NCBI GenBank assembly: GCA_017883495.1
Contig: JADGNL010000124.1
Coordinates: 1 to 21,080, forward strand
Length of the DNA: 21,080 nt
Source: Methanomicrobiales archaeon
GTDB taxonomy: Archaea; Halobacteriota; Methanomicrobia; Methanomicrobiales; Methanospirillaceae
Direction of reading: 5' to 3'
A program made the translations under genes and the position numbers. A model generated the notes under the pieces. It did no database searches, was not told the origin of the DNA, and was given only the letters and a program-made list of their open reading frames with translations. Positions 14,127 to 20,936 of the stretch are shown piece by piece; position 1 is the first letter of the stretch, and each line of letters opens with the position of its first letter.

Positions 14127-14198
14127 GGGCTCGTAGATCAGGGGTAGATCGTCGCGTTTGCAACGCGAAGGCCACGGGTTCGAATCCCGTCGAGTCCA
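14127..14198 (+). tRNA. tRNA-Ala (TGC)
   Basis: This is a second alanine tRNA, identical to the copy at 14000-14071 except in the anticodon arm. Stem TCGCG/CGCGA holds loop TTTGCAA, anticodon TGC. G3:U70 and A73 are kept and CCA is not encoded. A weak CTCTTATC box lies about 30 bases upstream in the 55-base spacer. Confidence 0.97.
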
Positions 14199-14225
14199 TC
14201 CCGTTCCCTCAACGAGGCAGCACCG

Positions 14226-14630
14226 TCACTCGAAGTAGATCTCGCCGTCGTCGTTCAGGTAGACCTGGATCTCGTCCTTCACGAACCGGGCCTGAACGTG
14301 CTGGGGGATGCTCTCGCGGAGCCGGTTGATCAGGCCGATGGTGTCGTACCGGACCTTCACGCCGCGGTCGCTCGCCTCGTGGAAGATCGTATCCGGGACG
14401 GACAGGAGGTCTGCACCCGACGGGATCACGCAGAGGAACCGGGCGTCGAGGGTGTACATGAACTGGAGGGTCTCGCGTGCCCTGCGCACGTTCTCGACCG
14501 CGGACTTTTCGATGGTGCAGACGTTCGCCTTCGAGGTTCCGATGATGTCCGCGATCTGCTGCTGGGTCAACCCCTGCCTCCGGTGGCGCAGCACCTCTTT
14601 CTGCCGCTCGGTGAGGAGGCCGTTCTTCAT
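14226..14630 (-). CDS. tfx: Tfx family transcriptional regulator
   Basis: Tfx is a DNA-binding protein first described in Methanothermobacter, where it binds the promoter of the molybdenum formylmethanofuran dehydrogenase operon. The 134-residue product has an N-terminal helix-turn-helix at about residues 5-50 (LTERQKEVLRHRRQGLTQQQ, then IADIIGTSKANVCTIEKSA) and the family's acidic C-terminal domain (GVKVRYDTIGLINRLRE, VYLNDDGEIYFE). I chose ATG at 14630 because a TATA box lies 22 bases upstream, predicting a leaderless mRNA; an earlier in-frame start at 14669 overlaps that box. It is divergent from mtd, a methanogenesis gene and plausible target. Confidence 0.9.
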   Translation of the reverse strand: MKNGLLTERQKEVLRHRRQGLTQQQIADIIGTSKANVCTIEKSAVENVRRARETLQFMYTLDARFLCVIPSGADLLSVPDTIFHEASDRGVKVRYDTIGLINRLRESIPQHVQARFVKDEIQVYLNDDGEIYFE

Positions 14631-14652
14631 ATACACAAGCTTGCAGTAGCTG

Positions 14653-14660
14653 AACTTAAA
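14653..14660 (-). promoter_or_regulatory. TATA box of tfx
   Basis: Minus strand TTTAAGTT, 22 bases before the ATG at 14630. It decides the tfx start codon. Confidence 0.6.
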
Positions 14661-14756
14661 CACTTCCAATTAACCAGGCACGTAAATGAGGCGGTGGCAT
14701 TGACCGGTTCGCGACGCCGATCTGACCTTTGCACGATTCGGCAGAGAAAACGCAAC

Positions 14757-14803
14757 CTTTTTATCGATTTTCGTGAAAACTACCTACCTATCAACTGAGG
14801 TGA
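14757..14803 (+). promoter_or_regulatory. TATA box and ribosome binding site of mtd
   Basis: CTTTTTAT at 14757-14764 predicts a start near 14788. The leader of about 21 bases carries GAGGTGA at 14797-14803, a long match to the methanogen anti-Shine-Dalgarno, suited to a strongly expressed gene. Confidence 0.7.
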
Positions 14804-14808
14804 ACTGA

Positions 14809-15648
14809 ATGGTTGTCAAAGTAGGCATTGCAAAACTCGGCAATATTGCGTCCGGCGTTATGGCCGAACTCCTGCTCGACGAGCGGGCTGACCGCGAGGA
14901 CATGCAGACGTTCATGGCCACGTCCGGCACGAAGCTCGAGGTCGCAGACGTCGACCGTGTCGTCTCCACCCTGAAGGCGTGGGGCCCCGACTTCTGTATC
15001 GTCGTCTCGCCGAACGGCGTCCTTCCCGGACCCACGGGCGCGCGCGAGGCGCTCGCCGCGGCCGGCATCCCGGTCGTCGTGATCACGGACGACGTGACCA
15101 CCAAGAAGGAGTGGGCCGACCTCAAGGAGTCGAAGTTCGGCTACATCATCATGAAGGCCGACTCGATGATCGGCGCCCGCCGCGAGTTCCTCGACCCCAT
15201 CGAGATGGCCGACTACAACGGGAACCTGGTCAAGGTCCTTGCCGTCACCGGCGCGTACCGGAAGATGCAGCTGGAGCTCGACAAGGTGATCGACCAGGTC
15301 AAGGCCGGCCAGAAGGGCGACCAGATCGCGCTCCCGAAGGTCGTCATGACCTCGGACAAGGCCGCCGACTGCGAGTTCACGACCCCCTACGCGGTAGCGA
15401 AAGCCCGCGCGGCCTACGAGATCGCCTCGGCCGTCGCGATGGTCAACGTCAAGGGCTGCTTCATGACCAAGGAGTGGGAGAAGTACATCCCGATCGTCGC
15501 CTCCGCGCACGAGATGATGCGTGTGGCCGCCGCCCTCTGTGACGAGGCCCGCGAGATCGAGAAGGCCGGCGACGGCGTCGTCCGCAGGCCCCACAAGAAG
15601 GACGGCACGCTCGTCGGCAAGACCGCCCTGATCTCGAAGCCCGAGTAA
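14809..15648 (+). CDS. mtd: F420-dependent methylene-tetrahydromethanopterin dehydrogenase
   Basis: Mtd reversibly reduces methenyl-H4MPT to methylene-H4MPT with reduced F420 in methanogenesis from CO2. The 279-residue protein is full length and closely matches the family from end to end: VKVGIAKLGNIASGVMAELL at the start, FMATSGTKLEVADV near residue 44, VITDDVTTKKEWADL near residue 88, and the conserved MVNVKGCFMTKEWEKYIP near residue 210. It is a soluble cytoplasmic enzyme. It stands alone with its own promoter, divergent from tfx, and is convergent with galT. Mer, the next enzyme in the pathway, is encoded about 1 kb away on the other strand. Confidence 0.98.
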   Translation: MVVKVGIAKLGNIASGVMAELLLDERADREDMQTFMATSGTKLEVADVDRVVSTLKAWGPDFCIVVSPNGVLPGPTGAREALAAAGIPVVVITDDVTTKKEWADLKESKFGYIIMKADSMIGARREFLDPIEMADYNGNLVKVLAVTGAYRKMQLELDKVIDQVKAGQKGDQIALPKVVMTSDKAADCEFTTPYAVAKARAAYEIASAVAMVNVKGCFMTKEWEKYIPIVASAHEMMRVAAALCDEAREIEKAGDGVVRRPHKKDGTLVGKTALISKPE

Positions 15649-15662
15649 CCCGATACCCAACC

Positions 15663-16598
15663 CTATTTTTCCGACTCGACCATCCGATAGCGGGGGCCGA
15701 GCTCCTCGGGAAGCGTCATCACGACCGGGTGCTGGTGGAGCCGCTCCATGAAGGCCGAGTCCGAGATCGAGGCCGGGTTCGGATTGATCCGGGCGATCAC
15801 TGAGCAGAAGGCCGAGAAGCCCCGGTCGGAGCCGAACCGATCGAAGAAGAGCGCGACGTTGAACGCCTGGGTTCCAAGCGACCGATAGAGGTCGAGCACG
15901 CGGCAGATCCCGCCGGCGAGGGGCGCGAGGTACGGACCGGCCTCCTCGAGGGTCGCCACGGGCAGCAGTCCCCGCACCTCGCGCTCGCCGAGCGGCACGG
16001 CCGAGGCGATGAACGGGACCTCGCCGCCGAAGAGCCAGCGGTCCGTTCCCGCCTCATGCTCGGCGAGGTCGTTCCAGTACCGCCGGCCGTGCCGGGTGCG
16101 GTACCGCGCCGAGGCGTCGATGTACAGCCCCGGAAGATGGGACGGTCGCCGATCGGAAAGCCCCTGGAGGTGCGGATGGGGCATCGAGGCCCCTGCCGAG
16201 GCGAGGTAATTCCAGTTGATCGACGGATAGCCCGGAGCGCCGTCGAGCGAGGCCGCGACTCCCTCGAGCGCGTCCGCGAGCTGACGGACAGTGAGCCGCC
16301 CGACCTCGTGCGAACGGCAGATGACGCCGACCGTGTGCCGCTCGGCGAACGGATACCGGTTCGGGAAGGTCACGGACTCGCCCCGCCGGATGCGGGTGCC
16401 GTCGGGGAAGGTCGGGGTCTCGGCCTCGAGCCGCTCGGGGCAGAACGGGCAGTCCAGCGGCGGTGCGGGAGTCGGCGAGGGGTGATCGAGCCCGCGAAGG
16501 AGCCGTCCCGGGCTGATCGTGCAGGAGAGGCCGGTCAGGCGTTCGCGCCTATATTGAAGCGGAAATTCGCCGTTCTGCCGCTCCTCGATCACGAACAT
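15663..16598 (-). CDS. galT: Galactose-1-phosphate uridylyltransferase-like protein
   Basis: The GalT family (HIT superfamily) transfers UMP between hexose phosphates through a uridylyl-histidine. The 311-residue protein has the catalytic motif H141-P-H143-L-Q145 preceded by NYLASAGASMP, and a CPFC zinc-type pair at C50/C53. The segment FPNRYPFAERHTVGV near residue 78 is also typical. Substrate sugar is uncertain, since archaeal members may use other nucleotidyl sugars, and no other Leloir gene is nearby. ATG at 16598 follows TTAATA by 28 bases, giving almost no leader. It lies 63 bases downstream of the mer stop on the same strand but has its own promoter. Confidence 0.82.
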   Translation of the reverse strand: MFVIEERQNGEFPLQYRRERLTGLSCTISPGRLLRGLDHPSPTPAPPLDCPFCPERLEAETPTFPDGTRIRRGESVTFPNRYPFAERHTVGVICRSHEVGRLTVRQLADALEGVAASLDGAPGYPSINWNYLASAGASMPHPHLQGLSDRRPSHLPGLYIDASARYRTRHGRRYWNDLAEHEAGTDRWLFGGEVPFIASAVPLGEREVRGLLPVATLEEAGPYLAPLAGGICRVLDLYRSLGTQAFNVALFFDRFGSDRGFSAFCSVIARINPNPASISDSAFMERLHQHPVVMTLPEELGPRYRMVESEK

Positions 16599-16626
16599 GG
16601 GTGCCGGGAGCTTGGCCGGGCCTCGA

Positions 16627-16632
16627 TATTAA
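16627..16632 (-). promoter_or_regulatory. TATA hexamer of galT
   Basis: Minus strand TTAATA, 28 bases before the galT ATG in the short gap behind mer. Usual spacing gives a leader of only about 5 bases. Confidence 0.55.
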
Positions 16633-16661
16633 CGCTTGGGAAAAAAGGCGGGTATGGGGGT

Positions 16662-17651
16662 TTACACGACGTACTTGCCGAGCAGCCGGATCGAATCGGT
16701 CATGTTCGGGCCGAGCGGGGAGCCGAAGATGATCTGCGTGACGCCGGCGGCCTCGAGGTCCGCGCACTTCGCCTTGACCATCTCGGGGGTGCCGGCGATG
16801 GTGAACGCGTCGATCTCCTTATCGCCGACGAGCTCGCCGACCGTCTTGAAGTCGAACTTGCCGAGGGCGGCCTTGATGTTCGCGACGTTCGCGAGGTCGA
16901 GGCCGTGGCGCGTCAGCAGGGGCTCGGGCGAGCCGGCGGCGATGAACGCGGCCACGATCTTCGCGGCGTTCCGGGCCTTCTTCTCGGACTTGTCGATCGA
17001 CATCGCGGTGTACGCACCGATGTCGAAGCCCTTCTTGCCGACCTTGTCGGTCGCACCCTTGATGATCGGGATCGCGGCCGCGAAGTCCTTGGGGTTCGAG
17101 GCGTTGATCAGCGCGCCGTCACCGACCATTCCGGCGAGCTCGAGGACCTTGGGGCCCTGGGCGCCGATGTAGATCGGGATCCCCTTCTTGCCGGGGAGGT
17201 TGACGCCGGTCATCTTCGCGCCGTCGTACTTGAAGAACTCCATCTCGGGGGTCGAGACGGTCTCGCCGGTCAGGAGCTTGCGGATCACCGCGACGGCCTC
17301 GCCGAGGCGGGCGACGGGCTTCTCCGGCTTGATGTTCAGCTTCGGCAGGGTCGAGAGGTCGCCGGGGCCGATGCCGAGCACGGCGCGTCCGTCCGAGATC
17401 TCGTTGAGCGTCGCGGCGAACGAGGCCATCGCGGCCGGCGTGTCCGTGAACGCGTTCATGATCCCCGGGCCCATCTTGATCGTGTTGGTCGCCTGCGCGA
17501 TCGCGGCGAGGACGGGGTAGCAGTGGCGGTTGTTGTAGTGGTTCGTGATCCAGGCGAAGTCGATGTCCTTCGACTCTGCGAGCTTGCAGTAGTTCACGAC
17601 CTGCTTGACGTTGACGTTTCCGGGAACGAATTCGATACCATAGGTTGCCAT
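16662..17651 (-). CDS. mer: F420-dependent methylene-tetrahydromethanopterin reductase
   Basis: Mer reduces methylene-H4MPT to methyl-H4MPT with reduced F420, the step after Mtd. The 329-residue protein is a luciferase-like TIM barrel and aligns with Mer throughout: YGIEFVPGNVNVKQVVNYCK at the start, DFAWITNHYNNRHCYPVL near residue 31, GIGPGDLSTLPKLN near residue 93, and the C-terminal IIFGSPLGPN. It is cytoplasmic. ATG at 17651 is preceded by GAGGTGA at four bases. The start region forms a perfect odd palindrome and contains an earlier ATG followed by AGG-TGA, described separately. It is followed on the same strand by galT. Confidence 0.98.
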   Translation of the reverse strand: MATYGIEFVPGNVNVKQVVNYCKLAESKDIDFAWITNHYNNRHCYPVLAAIAQATNTIKMGPGIMNAFTDTPAAMASFAATLNEISDGRAVLGIGPGDLSTLPKLNIKPEKPVARLGEAVAVIRKLLTGETVSTPEMEFFKYDGAKMTGVNLPGKKGIPIYIGAQGPKVLELAGMVGDGALINASNPKDFAAAIPIIKGATDKVGKKGFDIGAYTAMSIDKSEKKARNAAKIVAAFIAAGSPEPLLTRHGLDLANVANIKAALGKFDFKTVGELVGDKEIDAFTIAGTPEMVKAKCADLEAAGVTQIIFGSPLGPNMTDSIRLLGKYVV

Positions 17652-17664
17652 GAGGTCACCTCAT
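17650..17664 (-). promoter_or_regulatory. Palindrome over the mer start with AUG-AGG-UGA mini-ORF
   Basis: On the minus strand the 15 bases read ATGAGGT-G-ACCTCAT, a perfect odd palindrome holding both the GAGGTGA ribosome binding site and the first two bases of the mer ATG. RNA could pair as AUGAGG-UGA-CCUCAU. The first ATG (17664-17662) is 23 bases after the TATA hexamer, the leaderless position of other genes here, and is followed by AGG and a TGA stop. Confidence 0.55.
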
Positions 17665-17687
17665 AGTCTAATTACCGTCCTTTCCAT

Positions 17688-17693
17688 TATTAA
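17688..17693 (-). promoter_or_regulatory. TATA hexamer of mer
   Basis: Minus strand TTAATA in an AT-rich patch, 23 bases before ATG-AGG-TGA and 36 before the mer ATG. Confidence 0.65.
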
Positions 17694-18117
17694 CGTTGTC
17701 ATTTCTTTCCTGGGCCGGCCGGATTGCGATTCGGGCCCGCGGGCGAGGCGGAAACGGACCCCGCCGGCGGTCCGCGGAAGGGGGGAGAACCTTGTGTCGC
17801 CTCGGCCGGATCCTGCCGCGGGCCGGTCCGACCGGGGCCAGAACCATTGAATCGGACACCCACACCATCCATCAGGTACGGGTTGGGCTACGGCTCGCCC
17901 GCTCGCTCGCGATGGTTCCACAGGGCTTCGTCTCCGGCATCTCCGCACCCCTCACGGAACGGTCCGGTCGGAGACTGGCGACGACCACCCAGAGTGGAAG
18001 GGTTGGGGAGGTGACGGTCCGCAGGGATCTCCAGTGCCGTTATCGCCGTGTCGCGGCGTTCCGGATGACAGGATCATGTGCACCGCAATCACGCCGGCTT
18101 CCGGAGGCGATGCGGCC
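17694..18117. other. Gene-free region between mer and the HAD gene
   Basis: About 420 bases without a convincing gene. Several small GC-rich hairpins are present, such as CGGACC/GGTCCG at 17755-17774 and CCGGT/ACCGG soon after. I looked for SRP RNA and RNase P RNA core motifs and saw none. No clear TATA box precedes the HAD gene. Confidence 0.4.
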
Positions 18118-18897
18118 GTGAACGTCGATGCCGTGCTGATCGACCTCGACGGCGTGCTGTATGTCGGGGACGCCCCGGTACCGGGAGCGGTCGAGGCTCT
18201 CGAGTGGCTCCTGGACGAGGAGATCCCGTTCAGGTGCGTGACGAACACGACCCGGCGTTCCCGGCAGTCGGTCGCCGCGCGTCTCCGCGACCTCGGCTTC
18301 GCGATCCCCGAGGCCTGGTGCTTCACGCCGGCCATGGCAGCCGTGCGCCGTCTCGGCGAGGAGGGCATCGCGGCCTGCCACCTGATCGCGACCGGCGATG
18401 TTCACCGCGACTTCGAGGAGGCCGGCATCCGCCTCGCTGCGGGGGAGGCGCCGTACGTCGCGGTCGGCGACGCGGGCGACCGGTGGACCTACGAGAGCAT
18501 GAACCGGGCCTTCCGTCTCCTTGTCGGCGGCGCCCGGCTCCTTGCGCTCGAGCGGGACCGGTACTGGCGCGACACGGACGGCCTCGCGCTCTCGGCAGGG
18601 CCGTTCGTGGCCGCGCTCGAGTACGCGGCCGGGGTGACGGCCGAGGTGGTGGGCAAGCCCTCGCCCGCGTTCTTCCGGCTCGCACTCGCCGACCTCGGGG
18701 TTCAGGCGGAGCGGGCCGTGATGGTGGGGGACGACGTCGCGACCGACATCGGCGGTGCGAAGATCGCAGGCCTCGCGGCCGTCCTCGTCAGGACGGGTAA
18801 GTTCCGGCCGGAGGCGCTCGCGGCCTCGCCGGTCGCGCCGGACCGGGTTCTCGGCTCGATCGCGGACCTTCCCGCTCTGCTGGACCGCCGCACATGA
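18118..18897 (+). CDS. HAD superfamily hydrolase (type IIA, NagD/LHPP-like)
   Basis: Type IIA HAD enzymes are phosphatases with an Asp nucleophile and a large cap domain. From GTG at 18118 the product has 259 residues: motif I DLDGV with D9 and D11, motif II TNTT (residues 42-45), the cap domain between, motif III lysine K180 in GKPS, and motif IV GDD (204-206) followed by VATDIGGAKIAG. The GTG is favoured because GGAGG lies ten bases upstream and motif I then sits at residue 9 as usual; ATG at 18076 and GTG at 18034 are in-frame alternatives. Substrate is unknown. The stop overlaps the next ATG by four bases (ATGA). Confidence 0.87.
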   Translation: MNVDAVLIDLDGVLYVGDAPVPGAVEALEWLLDEEIPFRCVTNTTRRSRQSVAARLRDLGFAIPEAWCFTPAMAAVRRLGEEGIAACHLIATGDVHRDFEEAGIRLAAGEAPYVAVGDAGDRWTYESMNRAFRLLVGGARLLALERDRYWRDTDGLALSAGPFVAALEYAAGVTAEVVGKPSPAFFRLALADLGVQAERAVMVGDDVATDIGGAKIAGLAAVLVRTGKFRPEALAASPVAPDRVLGSIADLPALLDRRT

Positions 18898-19949
18898 AAA
18901 CCCGGGCCGCCGCGCTGCTCGCGCTCGTCCTCGTCGTCGCCACGGCCGGGTGTGCCGCGCTCTTCGGGCCCAGCGCCGAGTACCCGGCGATCGTTCCCGT
19001 GCCGGGTGCCGGAGGGCCGGTGGCCGTCGATCATACGTTCGCGTTCGAGGGCGAGACCGAGACGATCGGGGTGACGATCGATGCCCCCATCCTCGCCGGG
19101 GCGAGAGCGGGCGAGAAAGAGGTGATGATCCGGGGCGAGGTCCCGGAGGAGGAGTGGATCGCGGGCGCATATCGTGCCCAGGTCTTCGACCCCGCCCAGG
19201 ACCGGTTCTATGGCGACCTGCTCGGCGGGTTCCGCGAGGTCCGCGACCGGCGCGGGCTCGACAGCGACCGGTACCTCGAGCTCATGGCCGCCGCCGTTCA
19301 GCAGCTCCCGTACGCCACGGCGCCGGGGACGGCTGCGAAGTACCCGGTCGAGACCTGGGCGGACGGGAGCGGGGACTGCGACGACAAGGTTCTGCTCCTC
19401 GCCGGGCTCCTCGCTCGCGAGGGGTACCGCGTCGCCCTGCTCGTCTTCCTGCCCGAGAAGCACATGGCCCTCGGGGTCGGCAGCCCGGCCGGATACGATT
19501 ACGGCGGGTCCGGGTACGCCTACCTCGAGGTCACGAACGGTTCGTACGTCGGGACCGTGCCCGACGAGGTCGGGGACGGGGTCCGGCTCGCTTCGGCCCC
19601 GCTCATCGTCCCAATCGGAAACGGAACGACCGTGTACGGCGCCGCTCCCGCGGCAGCGGCCGTCGAAGCGGCGCGGCGGGCTGCCCGCACTCGCGTGGAC
19701 GCGCTCGGCCCCGAGATCGACCGGCGGCGAAGCGCGCTCGAGACGGACCGGCGACGGCTCGATGCGCTCCGATCGGCCGGCGACCGTACTGCCTTCGAGG
19801 CTGCATACGCGCAGTACGGCACCGACGCTGCCGCCTGCGACCGGCTCGTCGCGGAGTACAACCGGGCGGCCGACCTCCTGAACCGGACTGCGGCGAACCG
19901 GTACGACCGGGTGGGGGCGGGGGCCTACGTCTCGGCGCAACCGCCGTAA
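18894..19949 (+). CDS. Putative lipoprotein with transglutaminase-like domain
   Basis: The 351-residue product has a signal peptide ending in ATAGC, a lipobox-like site that would leave Cys20 as the lipidated N-terminus; Thr at -3 is unusual. The middle holds a transglutaminase/papain-like fold: SGDCDDKVLLLAGLLAREGY with candidate catalytic C162, then EKHMALGV with H190, then the YAYLEVT strand. The last 110 residues are charged and helical (ARTRVDALGPEIDRRRSALE onwards), probably a coiled coil. Such domains act as proteases or amidases, or are inactive; the substrate is unknown. It is translationally coupled to the HAD gene by an ATGA overlap. Location outside the membrane is inferred. Confidence 0.75.
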   Translation: MKTRAAALLALVLVVATAGCAALFGPSAEYPAIVPVPGAGGPVAVDHTFAFEGETETIGVTIDAPILAGARAGEKEVMIRGEVPEEEWIAGAYRAQVFDPAQDRFYGDLLGGFREVRDRRGLDSDRYLELMAAAVQQLPYATAPGTAAKYPVETWADGSGDCDDKVLLLAGLLAREGYRVALLVFLPEKHMALGVGSPAGYDYGGSGYAYLEVTNGSYVGTVPDEVGDGVRLASAPLIVPIGNGTTVYGAAPAAAAVEAARRAARTRVDALGPEIDRRRSALETDRRRLDALRSAGDRTAFEAAYAQYGTDAAACDRLVAEYNRAADLLNRTAANRYDRVGAGAYVSAQPP

Positions 19950-20092
19950 CCGGCAGCCCGGGCAGCGAGCCCTGCGAAGAAGCCTACCGGAGCGGGTGTC
20001 GCAGTAGCCGGCCGGACCAGCTGACCCCGCCGCCGCACGTTCGGATACCGGGCCGCGCGCTCGGCGATGTGGATGAACGTCTCTCGATCCAT
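19925..20092 (-). CDS. Candidate small leaderless gene, 55 codons, unknown function
   Basis: This frame runs ATG at 20092 to TAG at 19925 and encodes 55 residues starting MDRETFIHIAERAARYPNV. I do not recognise the family. The first half looks like a charged helix followed by RRRGQLVRP, and the second is rich in Ala and Gly (VGFFAGLAARAAGYGG). Support: the ATG is 23 bases after a TATA-like hexamer on the same strand, the spacing of leaderless genes here, and 24 of the first 28 codons end in G or C, as in this genome. Against: the second half has weaker codon bias, no ribosome binding site exists, and it overlaps the convergent lipoprotein gene by 25 bases. It may be truncated or decaying. Confidence 0.45.
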   Translation of the reverse strand: MDRETFIHIAERAARYPNVRRRGQLVRPATATPAPVGFFAGLAARAAGYGGCAET

Positions 20093-20115
20093 GCAGGAGA
20101 GGTCGCCGGGACAGT

Positions 20116-20121
20116 CTATAA
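20116..20121 (-). promoter_or_regulatory. TATA-like hexamer of the small minus-strand ORF
   Basis: Minus strand TTATAG within GTTATAGA, 23 bases before the ATG at 20092. Confidence 0.4.
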
Positions 20122-20167
20122 CCAGTTATGGTCGCGGTGTGAAAGTGAAGGAGACGATCGACAACGG

Positions 20168-20173
20168 TTTAAT
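20168..20173 (+). promoter_or_regulatory. TATA hexamer of sufCB
   Basis: TTTAAT, 31 bases before the sufC ATG. Usual spacing gives a leader of only about 8 bases, opening with the AGGAG ribosome binding site. Confidence 0.6.
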
Positions 20174-20204
20174 CTCCCGGCCCGATACATCTCGCGAGGA
20201 GTTT

Positions 20205-20936
20205 ATGCTCGAGATCACAGACCTGCACGTCTCGATCGGGGATCGGGAGGTCCTCCACGACATCAACCTCACCATTCCCGACGGCGAGACCCACGTGATG
20301 ATGGGGCCGAACGGATCGGGCAAGACCACCCTGCTCCGGACGATCATGGGCTTTGGGGGCAACGAGGTGACCGCCGGGTCGATCTACTTCAACGGCGAGG
20401 ACGTCACCCGGTTGCCGCTGCACGAGCGTGCCGAACGCGGTATGGGAATGCTCTACCAGCGGCCGCCCACGATCGCCGGGCTCAAGCTCGGCAAACTCCT
20501 GGAGGTCACCGCCCGTGCGAACGCGGACCGGATCCCGGCGCTCGCCGCCGAGCTGAACATGGACCGGTTCCTCGACCGGGACGTGAACGCCGGCTTTTCG
20601 GGCGGAGAGATCAAGCGGAGCGAGGTGCTGCAGCTGCTCGTCCAGGACCCGACGTTCACCATGCTCGACGAGCCCGAGTCCGGCGTCGATATCGAGAACA
20701 TCTCCCTGATCGGGACCGCGATCTCCCACCTGCTCGAGAAAGACCAGCACATCGTGAAACGGCACAAGAGCGGGCTGATCATCACGCATACGGGCTACAT
20801 CCTCGACTACATCGACGCCGACTATGGGCACGTCCTCTGCGACGGCGTCTTCAAGTGCCACGGCAACCCCCGCGAGATCCTCAAGTCGATCAAGACCCAC
20901 GGGTACCAGGAGTGTGTGGAATGCCAGCGCCTGTAG
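20205..20936 (+). CDS. sufC: Fe-S cluster assembly ATPase SufC
   Basis: SufC is the ABC-type ATPase of the SUF Fe-S assembly scaffold and works in a complex with SufB (SufBC or SufBCD). The 243-residue protein has Walker A GPNGSGKTT (residues 34-42), the signature FSGGEIKRSEVLQ starting at residue 131, and Walker B TMLDEPESGVD with D155 and E156. Length is normal. ATG at 20205 follows GAGGAG by about four bases and is preferred over longer in-frame starts that run through the promoter. The coding end overlaps sufB by 16 bases, indicating translational coupling. A strict anaerobe with many Fe-S enzymes needs this system. Confidence 0.96.
   Translation: MLEITDLHVSIGDREVLHDINLTIPDGETHVMMGPNGSGKTTLLRTIMGFGGNEVTAGSIYFNGEDVTRLPLHERAERGMGMLYQRPPTIAGLKLGKLLEVTARANADRIPALAAELNMDRFLDRDVNAGFSGGEIKRSEVLQLLVQDPTFTMLDEPESGVDIENISLIGTAISHLLEKDQHIVKRHKSGLIITHTGYILDYIDADYGHVLCDGVFKCHGNPREILKSIKTHGYQECVECQRL

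Noticed and set aside
14011..14199. Minus-strand frame starting MDSTGFEPVAFALQTRR
   Set aside because: It is the antisense translation of the two tRNA-Ala genes, a well-known false protein arising from the conserved T arm.
17694..18117. SRP RNA or RNase P RNA gene
   Set aside because: The region is GC-rich and structured, but the conserved helix 8 core of SRP RNA and the conserved RNase P regions were not found on either strand.
17696..18121. Plus-strand frame ending in GTGA at the HAD start
   Set aside because: The overlap with GTG at 18118 is suggestive, but the composition is mostly Arg, Gly and Ser with mixed codon bias and no known family, and there is no start with a ribosome binding site.
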